DNA of 64,000 bases from positions 496,001 to 560,000 of the forward strand of contig NZ_CP070975.1 of NCBI RefSeq assembly GCF_017377875.1, given 5' to 3'. This document shows, piece after piece, positions 37,730 to 47,521 of this stretch (position 1 is the stretch's first letter; every line of letters starts with the position of its first letter). The translations under genes and the position numbers were made by a program. The notes under the pieces are model-generated. The model saw only the letters and a list, made by a program, of their open reading frames with translations, was not told the DNA's origin and did not search any database. Source of the DNA: Alcaligenes sp. SORT26. Lineage in GTDB: Bacteria; Pseudomonadota; Gammaproteobacteria; Burkholderiales; Burkholderiaceae_B.

Positions 37730-38608
37730 ATGTCATTACGTTTCGGTTTGGCGGCCAATCAATTGCACCATGATTCGGCAGATGCGGCTTTGTTTCAGTG
37801 GTTGCGGCGCTCGGCCAGCGGTATTCGCGAATTGGAAATTGAGCTCTATACGGTAGGTCGTACCTGTAACGCGATCGAGCGTTCCGGCCTGCTGGAAGGC
37901 TACGGTGGCCTGGTCCGCTATCCGTATGGCCGTGACGGCGGTTTGATGAAGCTGGTTGCGCGGGTTACGCAAAACCCGGACGGTACACCGCCATTTGACG
38001 GCGCCATTTACCTGATTGACCCGGTGGACCCTTCCTCCATTTTTCCTGAAGCACTGGCGCTCAAGCGTCAATGCATCACTCATGGACGTCCTTTCATTTC
38101 GACCCTGATGGGTGCGATCGAATGGATTGAGGTGGAGCGTGTCAGCCGTGGCTTGTGGCCTGACTCTAGCTGCAAACGTATTTTTGACTTCCCTAATCAA
38201 ACCTTGGCCATGATTGCGCACGATGCGCTCAAGGACAAGATGATTGAATTTGCCGACAAGCATTTTGATTTGCTGTCGCGTTTTGGTCAGCGAGTAGGGA
38301 CGGGCACGACCAGTCGTTTGCTAAATGAGCTGGCCTGGTCCAAAGGCTGGCCTAGAGATACGCCCTGGATTCAGTCTTATCTAAGCGGTCCTTTGGGTGG
38401 TGATGCGCAAATTGCCGAGCTGGTGCTGGAAAACCGTTGCCAGCGTGTGATCTTCTTTGAGGACCCGCACGTTGCACGTCAGCACGAGGCCGATATCCAA
38501 TTGCTGGAGCGTGCCGTGCGTGTGGTGGCAGACAAGGCTTCGTGCTTCTCCTCGCCTGAAGTGGCTCATAAATGGGCGCAGGCGGTGATGCGCTTGCCGG
38601 TGGATTGA
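37730..38608 (+). CDS. mgsA: methylglyoxal synthase with tandem MGS-like domains
   Basis: A 292-residue protein, about twice the length of a standard methylglyoxal synthase (E. coli 152). The C-terminal half (about 160-285) is canonical. Compared with E. coli it has AHD at 163-165 (His19 region), GTGTTSRLL at 190-198, SGPLGGD with Asp225 (Asp71), and EDPHVARQHEAD with His252 and Asp255 (His98, Asp101). The N-terminal half (2-140) looks like a diverged copy: VGRT (42-45), GRDGGLMKLVARV (67-79), LIDPVDPSSIFPEALALKR (95-113). The enzyme turns dihydroxyacetone phosphate into methylglyoxal. It follows iscA by 6 bp, replacing the usual hscB-hscA-fdx. Confidence 0.85.
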   Translation: MSLRFGLAANQLHHDSADAALFQWLRRSASGIRELEIELYTVGRTCNAIERSGLLEGYGGLVRYPYGRDGGLMKLVARVTQNPDGTPPFDGAIYLIDPVDPSSIFPEALALKRQCITHGRPFISTLMGAIEWIEVERVSRGLWPDSSCKRIFDFPNQTLAMIAHDALKDKMIEFADKHFDLLSRFGQRVGTGTTSRLLNELAWSKGWPRDTPWIQSYLSGPLGGDAQIAELVLENRCQRVIFFEDPHVARQHEADIQLLERAVRVVADKASCFSSPEVAHKWAQAVMRLPVD

Positions 38609-38751
38609 TTCACGGGATTGATCCAGCAGGCATACAGACACTGGCGGGATTGAATCAAGAAGACCGTTGGCGCAGGCGCAAGATCAAGCCAGTAGAGTCG
38701 AATCATCCGTACCGCTACTGCAAAGTGACATTGGCTCTCTGTAATGGCAAT

Positions 38752-38782
38752 AAAAAAGGACGCTCAAGAGCGTCCTTTTTTT
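38752..38782. terminator. bidirectional terminator of the isc operon and lysS
   Basis: AAAAAAGGACGCTC / GAGCGTCCTTTTTT with loop AA, plus an extended T-run, between the convergent mgs and lysS genes. Confidence 0.93.
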
Positions 38783-38799
38783 GTCCCTACCACGTGTGA

Positions 38800-40323
38800 T
38801 TAGTCCTCGCGACGCAGGTGCGGGAACAGGATCACGTCACGGATAGCAGGGCTATCGGTCAGCAACATGACCAGACGGTCGATACCGATACCGCAGCCGC
38901 CTGTAGGAGGCATACCGTATTCCAGAGCACGGATGTAGTCCGCATCGTAGAACATGGCTTCTTCATCACCAGCATCCTTGGCCTGAACCTGTGCCTGGAA
39001 GCGAGCGGCCTGGTCTTCGGGGTCGTTCAACTCCGAGAAACCGTTGGCAATTTCGCGACCGGTAATGAACAGTTCAAAGCGCTCGGTAATGCCTTCTTGC
39101 GTGTCCGAAGCGCGTGCCAGAGGCGACACTTCTACGGGGTAGTCCACGATGAAGGTGGGGTGCCAGAGTTTGGATTCGGCAGTTTCTTCAAACAAGGCCA
39201 GTTGCAAGGCGCCACGGCCTGCATCACGCAATGGGGGCGAATTGACGTCTACCTTCAGGCGGGCCAGTTCGGTGCGCAGGAACTGGATATCATCCAGTTG
39301 CTCCTGGGTGTAGGACGGGGCGTACTTCATGATGGCGCCGGTAATGGTCAGGCGATCAAAAGGCAGGCTCAGATCCAGCTCACGTTCCTGGTATTGAAGG
39401 GTAGCGGTGCCACGGGCACTGATTGCTGCTTCGCGAATCAGGTTTTCGGTGAAGTCCATCAGCCACTGGTAATCCGTGTAGGCCGCGTAGAACTCCATCA
39501 TGGTGAATTCGGGGTTGTGACGAGGGCTGACGCCTTCGTTACGGAAGTTGCGGTTGATCTCGAACACGCGCTCGAAACCACCAACGACCAAGCGCTTCAG
39601 GTATAGCTCAGGCGCAATACGCAGGTACATTTCCATGTCCAGCGCATTGTGGTGAGTGACGAAGGGTTTGGCCGATGCGCCGCCCGGAATCGGGTGCAGC
39701 ATGGGGGTTTCCACTTCCAGGAAGTCGGCCTGGGCCATGTGCTGACGCAGGCTGCTCATGACCTTGCTGCGTGCCAGGAAAGTCTGGCGGGTGTCTTCAC
39801 CCATGATCAGGTCGACATAGCGCTGGCGGTACTTCAATTCCTGGTCAGCCAGACCATGGAACTTGTCAGGCAAGGGACGCAGAGACTTGGCCAGCAGACG
39901 CACGCTGGTGGCGTGTACGGACAGCTCGCCCTTATTGGTTTTGAAGACAGTGCCTTCCACGGCCAGGATATCGCCGATATCCCAGCCCTTGAATTCCGCA
40001 TAGTTCTCTTCGCCCAGCGCGGCTTTGTCCAGGTAGATCTGGATGCGGCCCGAGGTGTCTTGCAGCGTGGCAAAACTGGCTTTGCCCATGACACGCTTGA
40101 GCATCATGCGGCCAGCCACTTTCACGACCTTGCTGGTCGCGGCCAGGGCTTCTTTGTCCTGCTCGCCGTATTGGCTGTGCAGCTCGGCGGCGTGGGCATC
40201 AGGACGGAAATCGTTCGGGTAGGCGATGCCGTTTTCGCGCAGGCGATCCAGTTTGGAACGACGCTCGGCGATCAGGCGGTTTTCGTCTACGACGGGTGCG
40301 GAAGTGTCTAGCGGTTCAGTCAT
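38800..40323 (-). CDS. lysS: lysyl-tRNA synthetase, class II
   Basis: A 507-residue class II aminoacyl-tRNA synthetase. An N-terminal OB-fold anticodon-binding domain (about 60-165, with [21 protein letters not shown]) precedes the catalytic domain. Motif 2 is [26 protein letters not shown], and motif 3 ends [14 protein letters not shown]. It charges tRNA-Lys. It lies 11 bp downstream of the SDR gene and is the last gene of the prfB-SDR-lysS minus-strand group. Confidence 0.97.
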   Translation of the reverse strand: MTEPLDTSAPVVDENRLIAERRSKLDRLRENGIAYPNDFRPDAHAAELHSQYGEQDKEALAATSKVVKVAGRMMLKRVMGKASFATLQDTSGRIQIYLDKAALGEENYAEFKGWDIGDILAVEGTVFKTNKGELSVHATSVRLLAKSLRPLPDKFHGLADQELKYRQRYVDLIMGEDTRQTFLARSKVMSSLRQHMAQADFLEVETPMLHPIPGGASAKPFVTHHNALDMEMYLRIAPELYLKRLVVGGFERVFEINRNFRNEGVSPRHNPEFTMMEFYAAYTDYQWLMDFTENLIREAAISARGTATLQYQERELDLSLPFDRLTITGAIMKYAPSYTQEQLDDIQFLRTELARLKVDVNSPPLRDAGRGALQLALFEETAESKLWHPTFIVDYPVEVSPLARASDTQEGITERFELFITGREIANGFSELNDPEDQAARFQAQVQAKDAGDEEAMFYDADYIRALEYGMPPTGGCGIGIDRLVMLLTDSPAIRDVILFPHLRRED

Positions 40324-40334
40324 TGTGTCAGTAC

Positions 40335-41072
40335 TTATTCGTAGTGGCGGATGTCATCCAGGACGTGCTGGCCAAAAGCGGGGCTGTCGAGGTGGCGCAA
40401 AATTCGCTGGGCGGTGTCGTCCGGGCTGCTTAGCTGACCTTGCTGATGCAGGTCGATAAAGCGGTTCAGGTTCGGGAACTGGTCGCGGGACTGGCTACGG
40501 ATATGGCCTTGCATATCGGTATCCACCACGCCAGGGGCCAGAGAGCAAACGGCCAGCTCGGGGTTTTCCAGCTTCAGGGTTTGCGTATAGAAGTCCAGCG
40601 CTGCTTTGCTGGTGCCATACACAGACCAGCCCGAGACGGGCTTGCGGCCTGCACCTGAGGAGATATTGAGCACCTGTCGCCGTGCATCCTGGGGGGCGCC
40701 TTGTAAAAAGGCGGCGGTCAGGCTCATGACACTGGCGACATTCAATTGCAGTGCCTGTGTAATGGCCTGGGCATCGAGCAGGTGGCTGGCCTGCCCAACG
40801 GGATCAACAGTGCCTGCATTATTAATGAGGACGTAGCGTTGAGCCTGTGTCTGGCTGATCAAGGCTTGCAGAGCCCTGGCAGCCTCTTGTGCGCCTTCCG
40901 CGCTGGCCAGATCCACTTGCAGATGATGATGAGCCCCTTGGGGCGCATCCAGTTGCAGTTCGCTGCGGGCCAGAGTGATCAACTGATGGCCAGCGGCCAG
41001 TGCCTGACGGGCCAGGGACAAGCCCAGGCCGCGCGAGGCACCGCTTAGAACAGTCAGCGTGGAAGTGTGCAT
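40335..41072 (-). CDS. short-chain dehydrogenase/reductase
   Basis: A 245-residue classical SDR. The nucleotide-binding motif is SGASRGLG (residues 10-17), followed by NNAG (near 84) and the catalytic YGTSK (near 152) with the upstream Ser in NISSGAG. The PG motif [15 protein letters not shown] shows the sepiapterin-reductase-like subgroup. NADP(H) preference is likely from the basic residues after the glycine motif, but the substrate is unknown. It is inserted between prfB (1 bp gap) and lysS, which are adjacent in E. coli and many relatives. Confidence 0.87.
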   Translation of the reverse strand: MHTSTLTVLSGASRGLGLSLARQALAAGHQLITLARSELQLDAPQGAHHHLQVDLASAEGAQEAARALQALISQTQAQRYVLINNAGTVDPVGQASHLLDAQAITQALQLNVASVMSLTAAFLQGAPQDARRQVLNISSGAGRKPVSGWSVYGTSKAALDFYTQTLKLENPELAVCSLAPGVVDTDMQGHIRSQSRDQFPNLNRFIDLHQQGQLSSPDDTAQRILRHLDSPAFGQHVLDDIRHYE

Positions 41073-41073
41073 A

Positions 41074-42178
41074 TTAAATACCTTGTTTCAGGCTGGCCTG
41101 AATGAAGGGGTCCAGATCGCCATCCAGAATTTTCTGGGTATTGGAGCTTTCGTAGTTGGTACGCAAGTCCTTGATGCGGCTTTGGTCCAGCACGTAGGAA
41201 CGGATCTGGTGACCCCAACCCACATCGCTCTTGGAATCTTCCAGCTTCTGCTGTTCGGCCATGCGGTTACGCATTTCCAGCTCGTACAGACGCGATTTCA
41301 GCATTTGCATGGCTTCGGCACGGTTGCGGTGCTGGGAACGATCATTCTGACACTGCACCACAATGCCGCTGGGTTCGTGCGTAATACGAACGGCCGAGTC
41401 GGTTTTGTTAATGTGCTGACCACCGGCACCACTGGCGCGGTAGGTGTCGATACGCAAGTCGGCCGGATTGATTTCCACTTCAAAGGAATCATCAATTTCC
41501 GGGTAGACGAACACGCTGGTGAACGAGGTGTGACGGCCGTTGGACGAGTCGAAAGGGCTTTTGCGAACCAGACGATGCACGCCGGTTTCAGTGCGCAAAA
41601 AGCCGTAGGCGTAATCGCCTTCAATCTTGATGGTGGCCGATTTGATACCGGCAACGTCGCCGTCGGACTGTTCCAGGATTTCAGCCTTGAAGCCTTTGTG
41701 TTCGGCATAGCGCACATACATGCGCAGCAGCATGGAGGCCCAGTCCTGGGCTTCGGTACCACCCGCACCAGCCTGAATATCCATAAAGCAATTCAGGGGA
41801 TCGGCCGGGTTGGAGAACATGCGGCGGAATTCCAGCTCTTCGATGCGGCTGGCCATGGCGGCACAATCTTCTTCGATGGCGGCGATGGTGTCATCGTCTT
41901 CGTCCATCGCGGCAAGCTCGAACAGGTCCTGCGAATCTTTCAGGCCCGTGTGCAAGGCGTCCAGCACATGCACCACGTTTTCCAGACTTTTCTTCTCGCG
42001 ACCCAGATCCTGAGCGTGCTGGGGGTTGTCCCAGACGTTAGGGTCTTCCAGCTCGGCATTGACTACGTGTAAACGATGCGCTTTGTCATCGTAGTCAAAG
42101 ATACCTCCGTAAGGCATTTTCCCGCTCCGAATAATCGGCAAGGCGGGCTTCCAGTTGATTAAGTCGTTCCGATTCCAT
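41074..42178 (-). CDS. prfB: peptide chain release factor 2, programmed +1 frameshift
   Basis: RF2 recognises UGA and UAA. The frame starts at ATG 42178 ([20 protein letters not shown]), runs 27 codons to CTT, then meets an in-frame TGA (42097-42095). Skipping the T at 42097 restores the long frame to 41074, giving about 367 residues (E. coli 365). The slippery site GGAGGTATCTTTGAC has the internal Shine-Dalgarno and CTTTGAC seen in E. coli. Downstream are the SPF stop-recognition motif ([11 protein letters not shown]) and GGQ in [12 protein letters not shown]2 controls its own synthesis through this shift. The longer single-frame ORF with a TTG start at 42141 is not the true start. Confidence 0.96.
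42094..42110 (-). promoter_or_regulatory. prfB +1 recoding site
   Basis: On the minus strand the sequence reads GGAGGTATCTTTGAC: an internal Shine-Dalgarno three bases before CTT TGA C. Low RF2 lets the ribosome pause at UGA and slip +1 to read GAC. Confidence 0.93.
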
Positions 42179-42289
42179 GATTCAGCGGCTTTCCTATGTT
42201 TGGGGTGCCATCTGCGTCAACCAGTAAGGCAGCGCGCGGCAAACTTCCGATTTTACCCTTATCGGAGGTCTATGGCACGCATTGGCCGC

Positions 42290-43999
42290 TCAGGAACCGG
42301 ACATTGTGCAGGCTTGTGTGCGATAGGCGGGCGCAGAACGGTAGGCAGGCCGGTTTGAGGTGGCCGCAAGGGCGGCGACGGGTTCCTCGGAAAGTTCGCT
42401 ATCCAGGCTGAAATGGGCGACCACCTGAGCGAGCAGGGTGGTTTGTTCTAGCTGCTCCTGGGCGGTATGGGCGCTGTGTTCGACCAATTGACGGTTGGAT
42501 TGACCTTGCTGGTCCAGTCGCGTCATGACCTGGTTCACGTATTCGATATGGCTTGCCTGGTCTTGGGAGGCCTGGGCAATGTCCGCCACAATGCCGCGCA
42601 TTTCATTGACCTTGTGTTGTGTACTGGCCATGACTTGCGCCATGCTGCGGGCGGCAGCCGAGCTTTGCTCGGTTTGCTCGACCGAACTGGAAATAAGCGT
42701 GGCGATCTGGTGCAGGGCATCGGTAGAACGCAGGGCCAGATTGCGTACCTCGGCAGCGACCACGGCAAACCCATGGCCATGCACCCCGGCGCGGGCGGCT
42801 TCCACGGCGGCATTCAGGGCCAGGATATTGGTCTGGAAGGAAATGCTGCGGATCAACTTGGTGATCTCGCTCATTTTGTGTGAGCTGTCGGCAATCGCAT
42901 TGATGGTGTCCAGCAGGCTGTGCACGGCCTGATTGCCTTGGGCCACTTGGCTGGACGTGTCCTGCGCCAGATGATCAGCCGTTTGAGCCTGCTCCGCGTT
43001 CTGACGCACGGTATCGGCCAGTTGATTCATGGCCTTGACGGTCTGATTCAGTTCGGTGGACTGGTCCAGAATCTGTTCGCTCAGGTTCTGGCTGCCCAGC
43101 ACAATCGCGTGGGAACCATGCCGAATCAAGCCGGTTTGTTCCCGGATTTGATGCACCACCGTTTGCACGCCCTGGCCTATGCCGTTCAGGGCGGTTAACA
43201 AGGTGCCGAACTCGTCGTGACGGCGTACCGTCAGTTGCGCATTGAGCTTGCCTTGAGCCAGTTCCTTGGCCAGCTTGGCACCTTGGTCCAGTGGCTGCTT
43301 GATAGAGCGATACAGCAAACGTAGGGCCACGGTACTGGTCATGAAGAACAAGGCCAGGGCAGCCAGAGCCAGCCCAAAAGCACGATCGCTGCTGCGGCCA
43401 GCCTGCGCTAAAGAGCTGTCCAGGCGCTGGCTGAACTGATGCTCGAACTGATCCAGGGTCGTGGAAATCTGGGTTGAGGCTTGAATGTATTGCTGGCTGA
43501 ATACCAGCACTTTCGCCATCAAGGCATTGGGCAAGGCAATGCGGATAGCGCCGTTGCTATCTTCAAACTGACCGCTGGCGGTTTGAATGGCTTCGGTCTG
43601 GACCAGGCTCAGTGCCAGGGTCTGTTCGTAGGCTGAACGCAACAAGTCCTGCTCAGCCGGTTCCAGCTCCAAATCCTTGAAGCGGTCCAGCATGGCTTGC
43701 GCAATGCCGTCTTGATCAGTCTGGGTGCCGGTGAAAACCGCCAGGAGATGGCGGAAACTATCCTGGAATTCGACTTGCTCGCTGGACACGAAGGCGATGG
43801 CCTGACGGCTGAGCAATTCGCTGATGCGCTTGAAGTCCTTGCTAAGCGCCGTGGTTTGATGGCGCTGCGCTTCCAGGTGTTTGCGTTGTTCGATGCTGCG
43901 GCTTAAGTGCTGCAAGGCAATAAGCATCAGGACTAAAAACAGGCTCAGGATCGCAAAATAGGCAATGAAGCCAGTTTTGAGCGTAAGTAGTTTTTTCAA
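42290..43999 (-). CDS. methyl-accepting chemotaxis protein (transmembrane)
   Basis: A 569-residue chemoreceptor. The first membrane helix is residues 8-28 and the second is near 205-225. Between them lies a periplasmic helical domain of about 175 residues resembling a four-helix bundle. A HAMP domain (about 225-280) leads into the signalling domain with the conserved hairpin tip [20 protein letters not shown] and [17 protein letters not shown] chose the TTG at 43999 (LKKLLTLK) behind GGGAG; a GTG at 44053 lies inside an inverted repeat. No NWETF-like methyltransferase tether is seen at the C-terminus. Ligand unknown; no che genes are nearby. Confidence 0.88.
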   Translation of the reverse strand: MKKLLTLKTGFIAYFAILSLFLVLMLIALQHLSRSIEQRKHLEAQRHQTTALSKDFKRISELLSRQAIAFVSSEQVEFQDSFRHLLAVFTGTQTDQDGIAQAMLDRFKDLELEPAEQDLLRSAYEQTLALSLVQTEAIQTASGQFEDSNGAIRIALPNALMAKVLVFSQQYIQASTQISTTLDQFEHQFSQRLDSSLAQAGRSSDRAFGLALAALALFFMTSTVALRLLYRSIKQPLDQGAKLAKELAQGKLNAQLTVRRHDEFGTLLTALNGIGQGVQTVVHQIREQTGLIRHGSHAIVLGSQNLSEQILDQSTELNQTVKAMNQLADTVRQNAEQAQTADHLAQDTSSQVAQGNQAVHSLLDTINAIADSSHKMSEITKLIRSISFQTNILALNAAVEAARAGVHGHGFAVVAAEVRNLALRSTDALHQIATLISSSVEQTEQSSAAARSMAQVMASTQHKVNEMRGIVADIAQASQDQASHIEYVNQVMTRLDQQGQSNRQLVEHSAHTAQEQLEQTTLLAQVVAHFSLDSELSEEPVAALAATSNRPAYRSAPAYRTQACTMSGS

Positions 44000-44050
44000 G
44001 GCGACTCCCACAAAGTGCGGAGTGCGCCCGAGCGCTGATGGCTCTTGTCG

Positions 44051-44098
44051 CACCCCTGTCAGGCGCGCCTATCTTTGCATCTAATTGTGACAGGGGTG
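44051..44098. repeat. 11-bp inverted repeat between infA and the chemoreceptor
   Basis: CACCCCTGTCA (44051-44061) and TGACAGGGGTG (44088-44098) are perfect inverted copies 26 bp apart. They sit just past the infA stop on the minus strand. There is no T-run, so it may be a transcript-stabilising stem or a regulator site for the chemoreceptor promoter. Confidence 0.6.
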
Positions 44099-44110
44099 TG
44101 GCGATAGGTC

Positions 44111-44383
44111 TTAACGGCGCTGTGGGCTGCGACGAGGAGCAGGGTTTGGCGCGCCAACACGTTTGGGCAGGTGGCGGAAAATGATGCGGCCTTTGCTCAG
44201 ATCGTAGGGCGACATTTCCAGGGTGACGCTGTCGCCAGCCAGAATGCGGATATGGTGCTTGCGCATTTTGCCGCCGGTGTAGGCGATAACGGCGTGACCG
44301 TTGTCCAGCGTGACACGAAAGCGTGAGTCAGGCAGGATTTCGGTAACGGAACCTTGCATTTCAAGCAGCTCTTCTTTGGCCAT
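44111..44383 (-). CDS. infA: translation initiation factor IF-1
   Basis: A 90-residue OB-fold factor that blocks the ribosomal A site during initiation. The core [26 protein letters not shown] and [31 protein letters not shown] match IF-1. The C-terminus is extended by about 15 residues, ending [19 protein letters not shown] precedes the ATG at 44383. In many betaproteobacteria a second infA sits in the ribosomal protein operon, so this extended form may be a paralogue. Confidence 0.93.
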   Translation of the reverse strand: MAKEELLEMQGSVTEILPDSRFRVTLDNGHAVIAYTGGKMRKHHIRILAGDSVTLEMSPYDLSKGRIIFRHLPKRVGAPNPAPRRSPQRR

Positions 44384-45076
44384 AGATCGGGACTCCTTTA
44401 AAAATAATAATTCCCGTCTGGCCCAGCAGGGCGGGACGGGGACAGGCTTGGCAACAGGGCAGATCGACAAACCGGACAAGCGGCGTCAGGAATCCAGCCT
44501 TGCATTAGGCCCATAAAAATCGAGATGAAACTGGGTCTGTCAGGCGCGGATGCATCCAGACAGGGTCGGGTTGATCAAGTTGAAAACACGCCCGCCGTTC
44601 GTAAGGGGATCTAGCCGGGGCAGATAGGGACTGCCTACCTGAAAAACGGGCAAAAACACGAATACTTGTCGAGAACGTAGACTTGCATAACAGCGCGCGG
44701 GGCGAGCCCATGCGGTTAAGAGTGCTGGTTGTGGTGCCAAGTAATGCACTTGGGGCGCTTGAGCGGGTCAAGCTTTATTCCCAAAAGTGGGGGTGTTTCA
44801 AGGTCGATTTACCCTGGATAGCTGCATCTGGTGTTGTCAAAGCCAGACGAGCGTGGATGGGATGGGCTAATAAATTCAATCAGCGCCATGACGTGACAAT
44901 TGTATGATTATAAATAATATTTATGGATTGGTCAAAGATTGACCAGCCCAAGTGCTTGGAAGTGGTCTGGGAAAGCCATAGAGGGCAGGGCGTTCTTGGC
45001 TATATACTAGGCCAATCGTAACGGCGCAGTGTTGACCTGATGAAGGATCACATGCGCCGTTTCCGTTTTTTAGGAC
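44384..45076. other. about 690-bp intergenic region, no supported gene
   Basis: The region between infA and the first EamA gene holds no frame with a ribosome-binding site and recognisable domain. The frame at 44683-44907 (plus) is the longest but lacks both. Features seen are an inverted repeat, TGGTCAAAGATTGACCA (near 44929-44945), an AT-rich stretch just before it (TATAAATAATATTTATGG), and the leader hairpin listed separately at 45020. Confidence 0.45.
45020..45066 (+). promoter_or_regulatory. leader hairpin with T-run before EamA gene
   Basis: AACGGCGCA (45020-45028) pairs with TGCGCCGTT (45053-45061), separated by 24 bases, and is followed by TCCGTTTTTTAGGA, so the T-run merges into the ribosome-binding site of the gene at 45077. 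This could be an attenuator or a translation-blocking structure. Confidence 0.4.
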
Positions 45077-45988
45077 ATGCTTGTGAGCACTCAGAAACTG
45101 ACCCCCGGCACAACCGCTTTACTGGTGTTACCCACGATCCTGTGGGCAAGTAATGCGATTGTAGGGCGCCTGATTCATGATCAGGTTCCGCCTATTACCC
45201 TGAACTTTTTCCGTTGGCTGGTGGCCTTTACCATCTTGCTGTTTGTGGGGCGGCAGGTTCTACGGCGCGGCAGCAATCTGTGGCCGCAGTGGAAGCGGTA
45301 TTCGATTCTGGGTTTGCTGGGCATAGGGATCTATAACGCGCTGCAGTATCTGGCCTTGCAAAGTTCATCCCCTATTAACGTGACGCTGGTCAACGCCAGC
45401 CTGCCGTTCTGGATGCTGGTGATCGGGCGCTTGTTCTTCAAATCCACCGTTAACGGGCGTCAGTTGATAGGTGGTCTGATGTCTTTGCTGGGTGTGATTC
45501 TGGTGCTGACCCGTGCGGATTGGCACGAGCTGATCGCTTTCCGGTTTGTGGCGGGCGACGTCTATATGGTGATCGCCACTATTGCCTGGGCGGTGTATAG
45601 CTGGATGCTGAGCACGCGCCGTCACGAAGGCGCCATTGCCGAAACCTGGGCCACCGTGGTGATGGCACAGGTCTTTTTCGGCTTGATCTGGTCGGGTGCC
45701 TTTGCCGCGATGGAATGGAAATTCACCGATTGGCATATTGACTGGTCCTGGGCTTTGCTGCTGGCCATTTTGTATGTCGGTACAGGCCCGGCCCTGGTCG
45801 CCTTGCGTTGCTGGGGCGTGGCTGTCCAGCGAGTGGGCGCGGCAACAGCGGGTTTTTTTGTGAATCTGATGCCGGTATTCGCCGCCTTGATGTCTGTCTT
45901 TATTTTGGGCGATACCCCAAAACCCTATCACGCGGCTGCTTTCTTGCTGATTGTGGGCGGGATTTACGTGTCGTCGCGTAAAAGCTGA
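45077..45988 (+). CDS. EamA family (DMT) transporter
   Basis: A 303-residue, ten-helix drug/metabolite transporter with two EamA repeats. The first repeat includes ILWASNAIVGRLIHDQVPPITLNFFRWLVAF. The second includes DVYMVIATIAWAVYSWMLS, and the C-terminus carries NLMPVFAALMSVFILGD. Members export amino acids, nucleotides or drugs. The start follows TTTAGGA. No linked regulator or biosynthetic genes show the substrate. Confidence 0.87.
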   Translation: MLVSTQKLTPGTTALLVLPTILWASNAIVGRLIHDQVPPITLNFFRWLVAFTILLFVGRQVLRRGSNLWPQWKRYSILGLLGIGIYNALQYLALQSSSPINVTLVNASLPFWMLVIGRLFFKSTVNGRQLIGGLMSLLGVILVLTRADWHELIAFRFVAGDVYMVIATIAWAVYSWMLSTRRHEGAIAETWATVVMAQVFFGLIWSGAFAAMEWKFTDWHIDWSWALLLAILYVGTGPALVALRCWGVAVQRVGAATAGFFVNLMPVFAALMSVFILGDTPKPYHAAAFLLIVGGIYVSSRKS

Positions 45989-46111
45989 ATGCCAAGAAGC
46001 TGTGGGTGTCTTGCGACACCCCGGATGCAAATTAGTCGATAGACCGCTGGGTTTGTTCAGTAGGGCGCTAAACTGCCGCTTATGGTCTGATTTGCATCTA
46101 AAAGAAACAAA

Positions 46112-47428
46112 ATGAATTTATCCATTACGCGCTTTTTGTGGCCCCGACGTGGTCGTGGAACTGGTCGTTCGGCGGGCCCCCAGTCCGGGCCTTTTGCACA
46201 GTCCGTGTGGGGCACCATGTTAGCTGCCGAGTTCAGCTCACAAGGACAGATTCAGGCCTGCAGCCCGCTGTTAAGCCAGTTGTTGGGCAGGTCGGCGGAC
46301 GAGGTAGTGGGCCAGGATTATGCCCAGGTCTTTCTGGGTGAAGAGGAATCCTCGCGTTTGTGGGGACAGTGGGCCAGTCAACAAGGCGGGAATGCGCGAC
46401 TGTGCGTTCGCGCCCATGATGGTCGGGACCATTGGTTGCAAGCTACCTTTTCACCCCTGGTGAAACGCGCTGGACAGGACCGGATTCTGATGTTGGCAAC
46501 GGATGTCAGCTCTCAGGCCGCCGTGGAAAGCAAACGGGCCAGTGTATTGACGGCCATTGAGCGTTCCACGGCTGTCATCGAGTTTGATTTGAGCGGCAAA
46601 GTGTTGAATGCCAATTCGAATTTTCTGACCGTGATGGGCTATGAGTTGGACGATGTCATCGGCCAGCACCATAGCCAGTTCTGCTTCCCGGAGCAGACCC
46701 GCTCCCCGGAGTATCAGCAATTGTGGCGCACCCTGAATCTGGGGCATTTTGTGTCGGACCAGTTTCGACGGCGTACCCGTGATGGACGTCAGGTCTGGCT
46801 GCGGGCCAGCTATAACCCCTTGTACGATGCTCAAGGCCATTTATACGGTGTGGTGAAATTTGCTACCGATGTGACGGCGCAAGTTGAACGCAATCATGCT
46901 GAGTCACGAGCTGCGCAGTTAGCGATGGATATTGCTCAGGATACTGACGCGGGGGCGCATGAAGGGGAAACCACCATGCAGCACACAGTAGGGGCGGTGC
47001 GGGGTATTGAACAGCACCTGGAGCAAGCCGGGCAGGAGATTGATGCCTTGAATGAGCAGTCTGCCAAGATTGGAGCCATGGTGCATTCAATTCAGGATAT
47101 TGCGTTTCAAACCAATATTCTGGCACTGAATGCGGCGATTGAAGCGGCACGGGCGGGTTCGCAAGGTAAAGGCTTTGCTGTGGTCGCTTCCGAGGTCCGC
47201 AGTCTGGCCGGACGTACGCACCAGTTCACCGTGGATATTGCCGCTCTGATGCAGCAGAACCAGGAATTGGCTCAGCGGGCGGCCACGCAAATGCAGGGTA
47301 GCCTGGGTTATGTCAGCAATAGCCTGGAGTTGAGTGAAACGGCAGGCGGTTTGATGACCCGTATCCGGGAAGATGCGCGCCGTGTGGTCAAGGCGATCAG
47401 CCAGTTTCGCGATAGTGCCTCTGCGTGA
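46112..47428 (+). CDS. soluble two-PAS chemoreceptor
   Basis: A 438-residue cytoplasmic methyl-accepting protein with no membrane segment. A Pro/Arg/Gly-rich N-terminus is followed by PAS 1 (about 30-145, [19 protein letters not shown]) and PAS 2 (about 150-265, [25 protein letters not shown], then [14 protein letters not shown]). A short signalling domain (about 285-438) carries [31 protein letters not shown]. The architecture resembles BdlA and Aer-type redox or energy sensors, and PAS domains may bind haem or flavin. The signalling stalk is much shorter than that of the transmembrane receptor at 42290. Confidence 0.87.
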   Translation: MNLSITRFLWPRRGRGTGRSAGPQSGPFAQSVWGTMLAAEFSSQGQIQACSPLLSQLLGRSADEVVGQDYAQVFLGEEESSRLWGQWASQQGGNARLCVRAHDGRDHWLQATFSPLVKRAGQDRILMLATDVSSQAAVESKRASVLTAIERSTAVIEFDLSGKVLNANSNFLTVMGYELDDVIGQHHSQFCFPEQTRSPEYQQLWRTLNLGHFVSDQFRRRTRDGRQVWLRASYNPLYDAQGHLYGVVKFATDVTAQVERNHAESRAAQLAMDIAQDTDAGAHEGETTMQHTVGAVRGIEQHLEQAGQEIDALNEQSAKIGAMVHSIQDIAFQTNILALNAAIEAARAGSQGKGFAVVASEVRSLAGRTHQFTVDIAALMQQNQELAQRAATQMQGSLGYVSNSLELSETAGGLMTRIREDARRVVKAISQFRDSASA

Positions 47429-47446
47429 GGCCTGCTTGTATCCATA

Positions 47447-47477
47447 GAAAAGGGGCGCCCGGTAGAGCGCCCCTTTC
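47447..47477. terminator. bidirectional terminator
   Basis: GAAAAGGGGCGC / GCGCCCCTTTC with an 8-base loop, between the convergent chemoreceptor and carrier genes. Confidence 0.85.
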
Positions 47478-47521
47478 TGTATTGTCAGGCTTGTGTTCAA
47501 GCCTTCAAGCGTGGTAATCGA

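Noticed and set aside
44683-44907. 74-codon plus-strand frame between infA and EamA
   Set aside because: No supported start or ribosome-binding site and no recognisable similarity.
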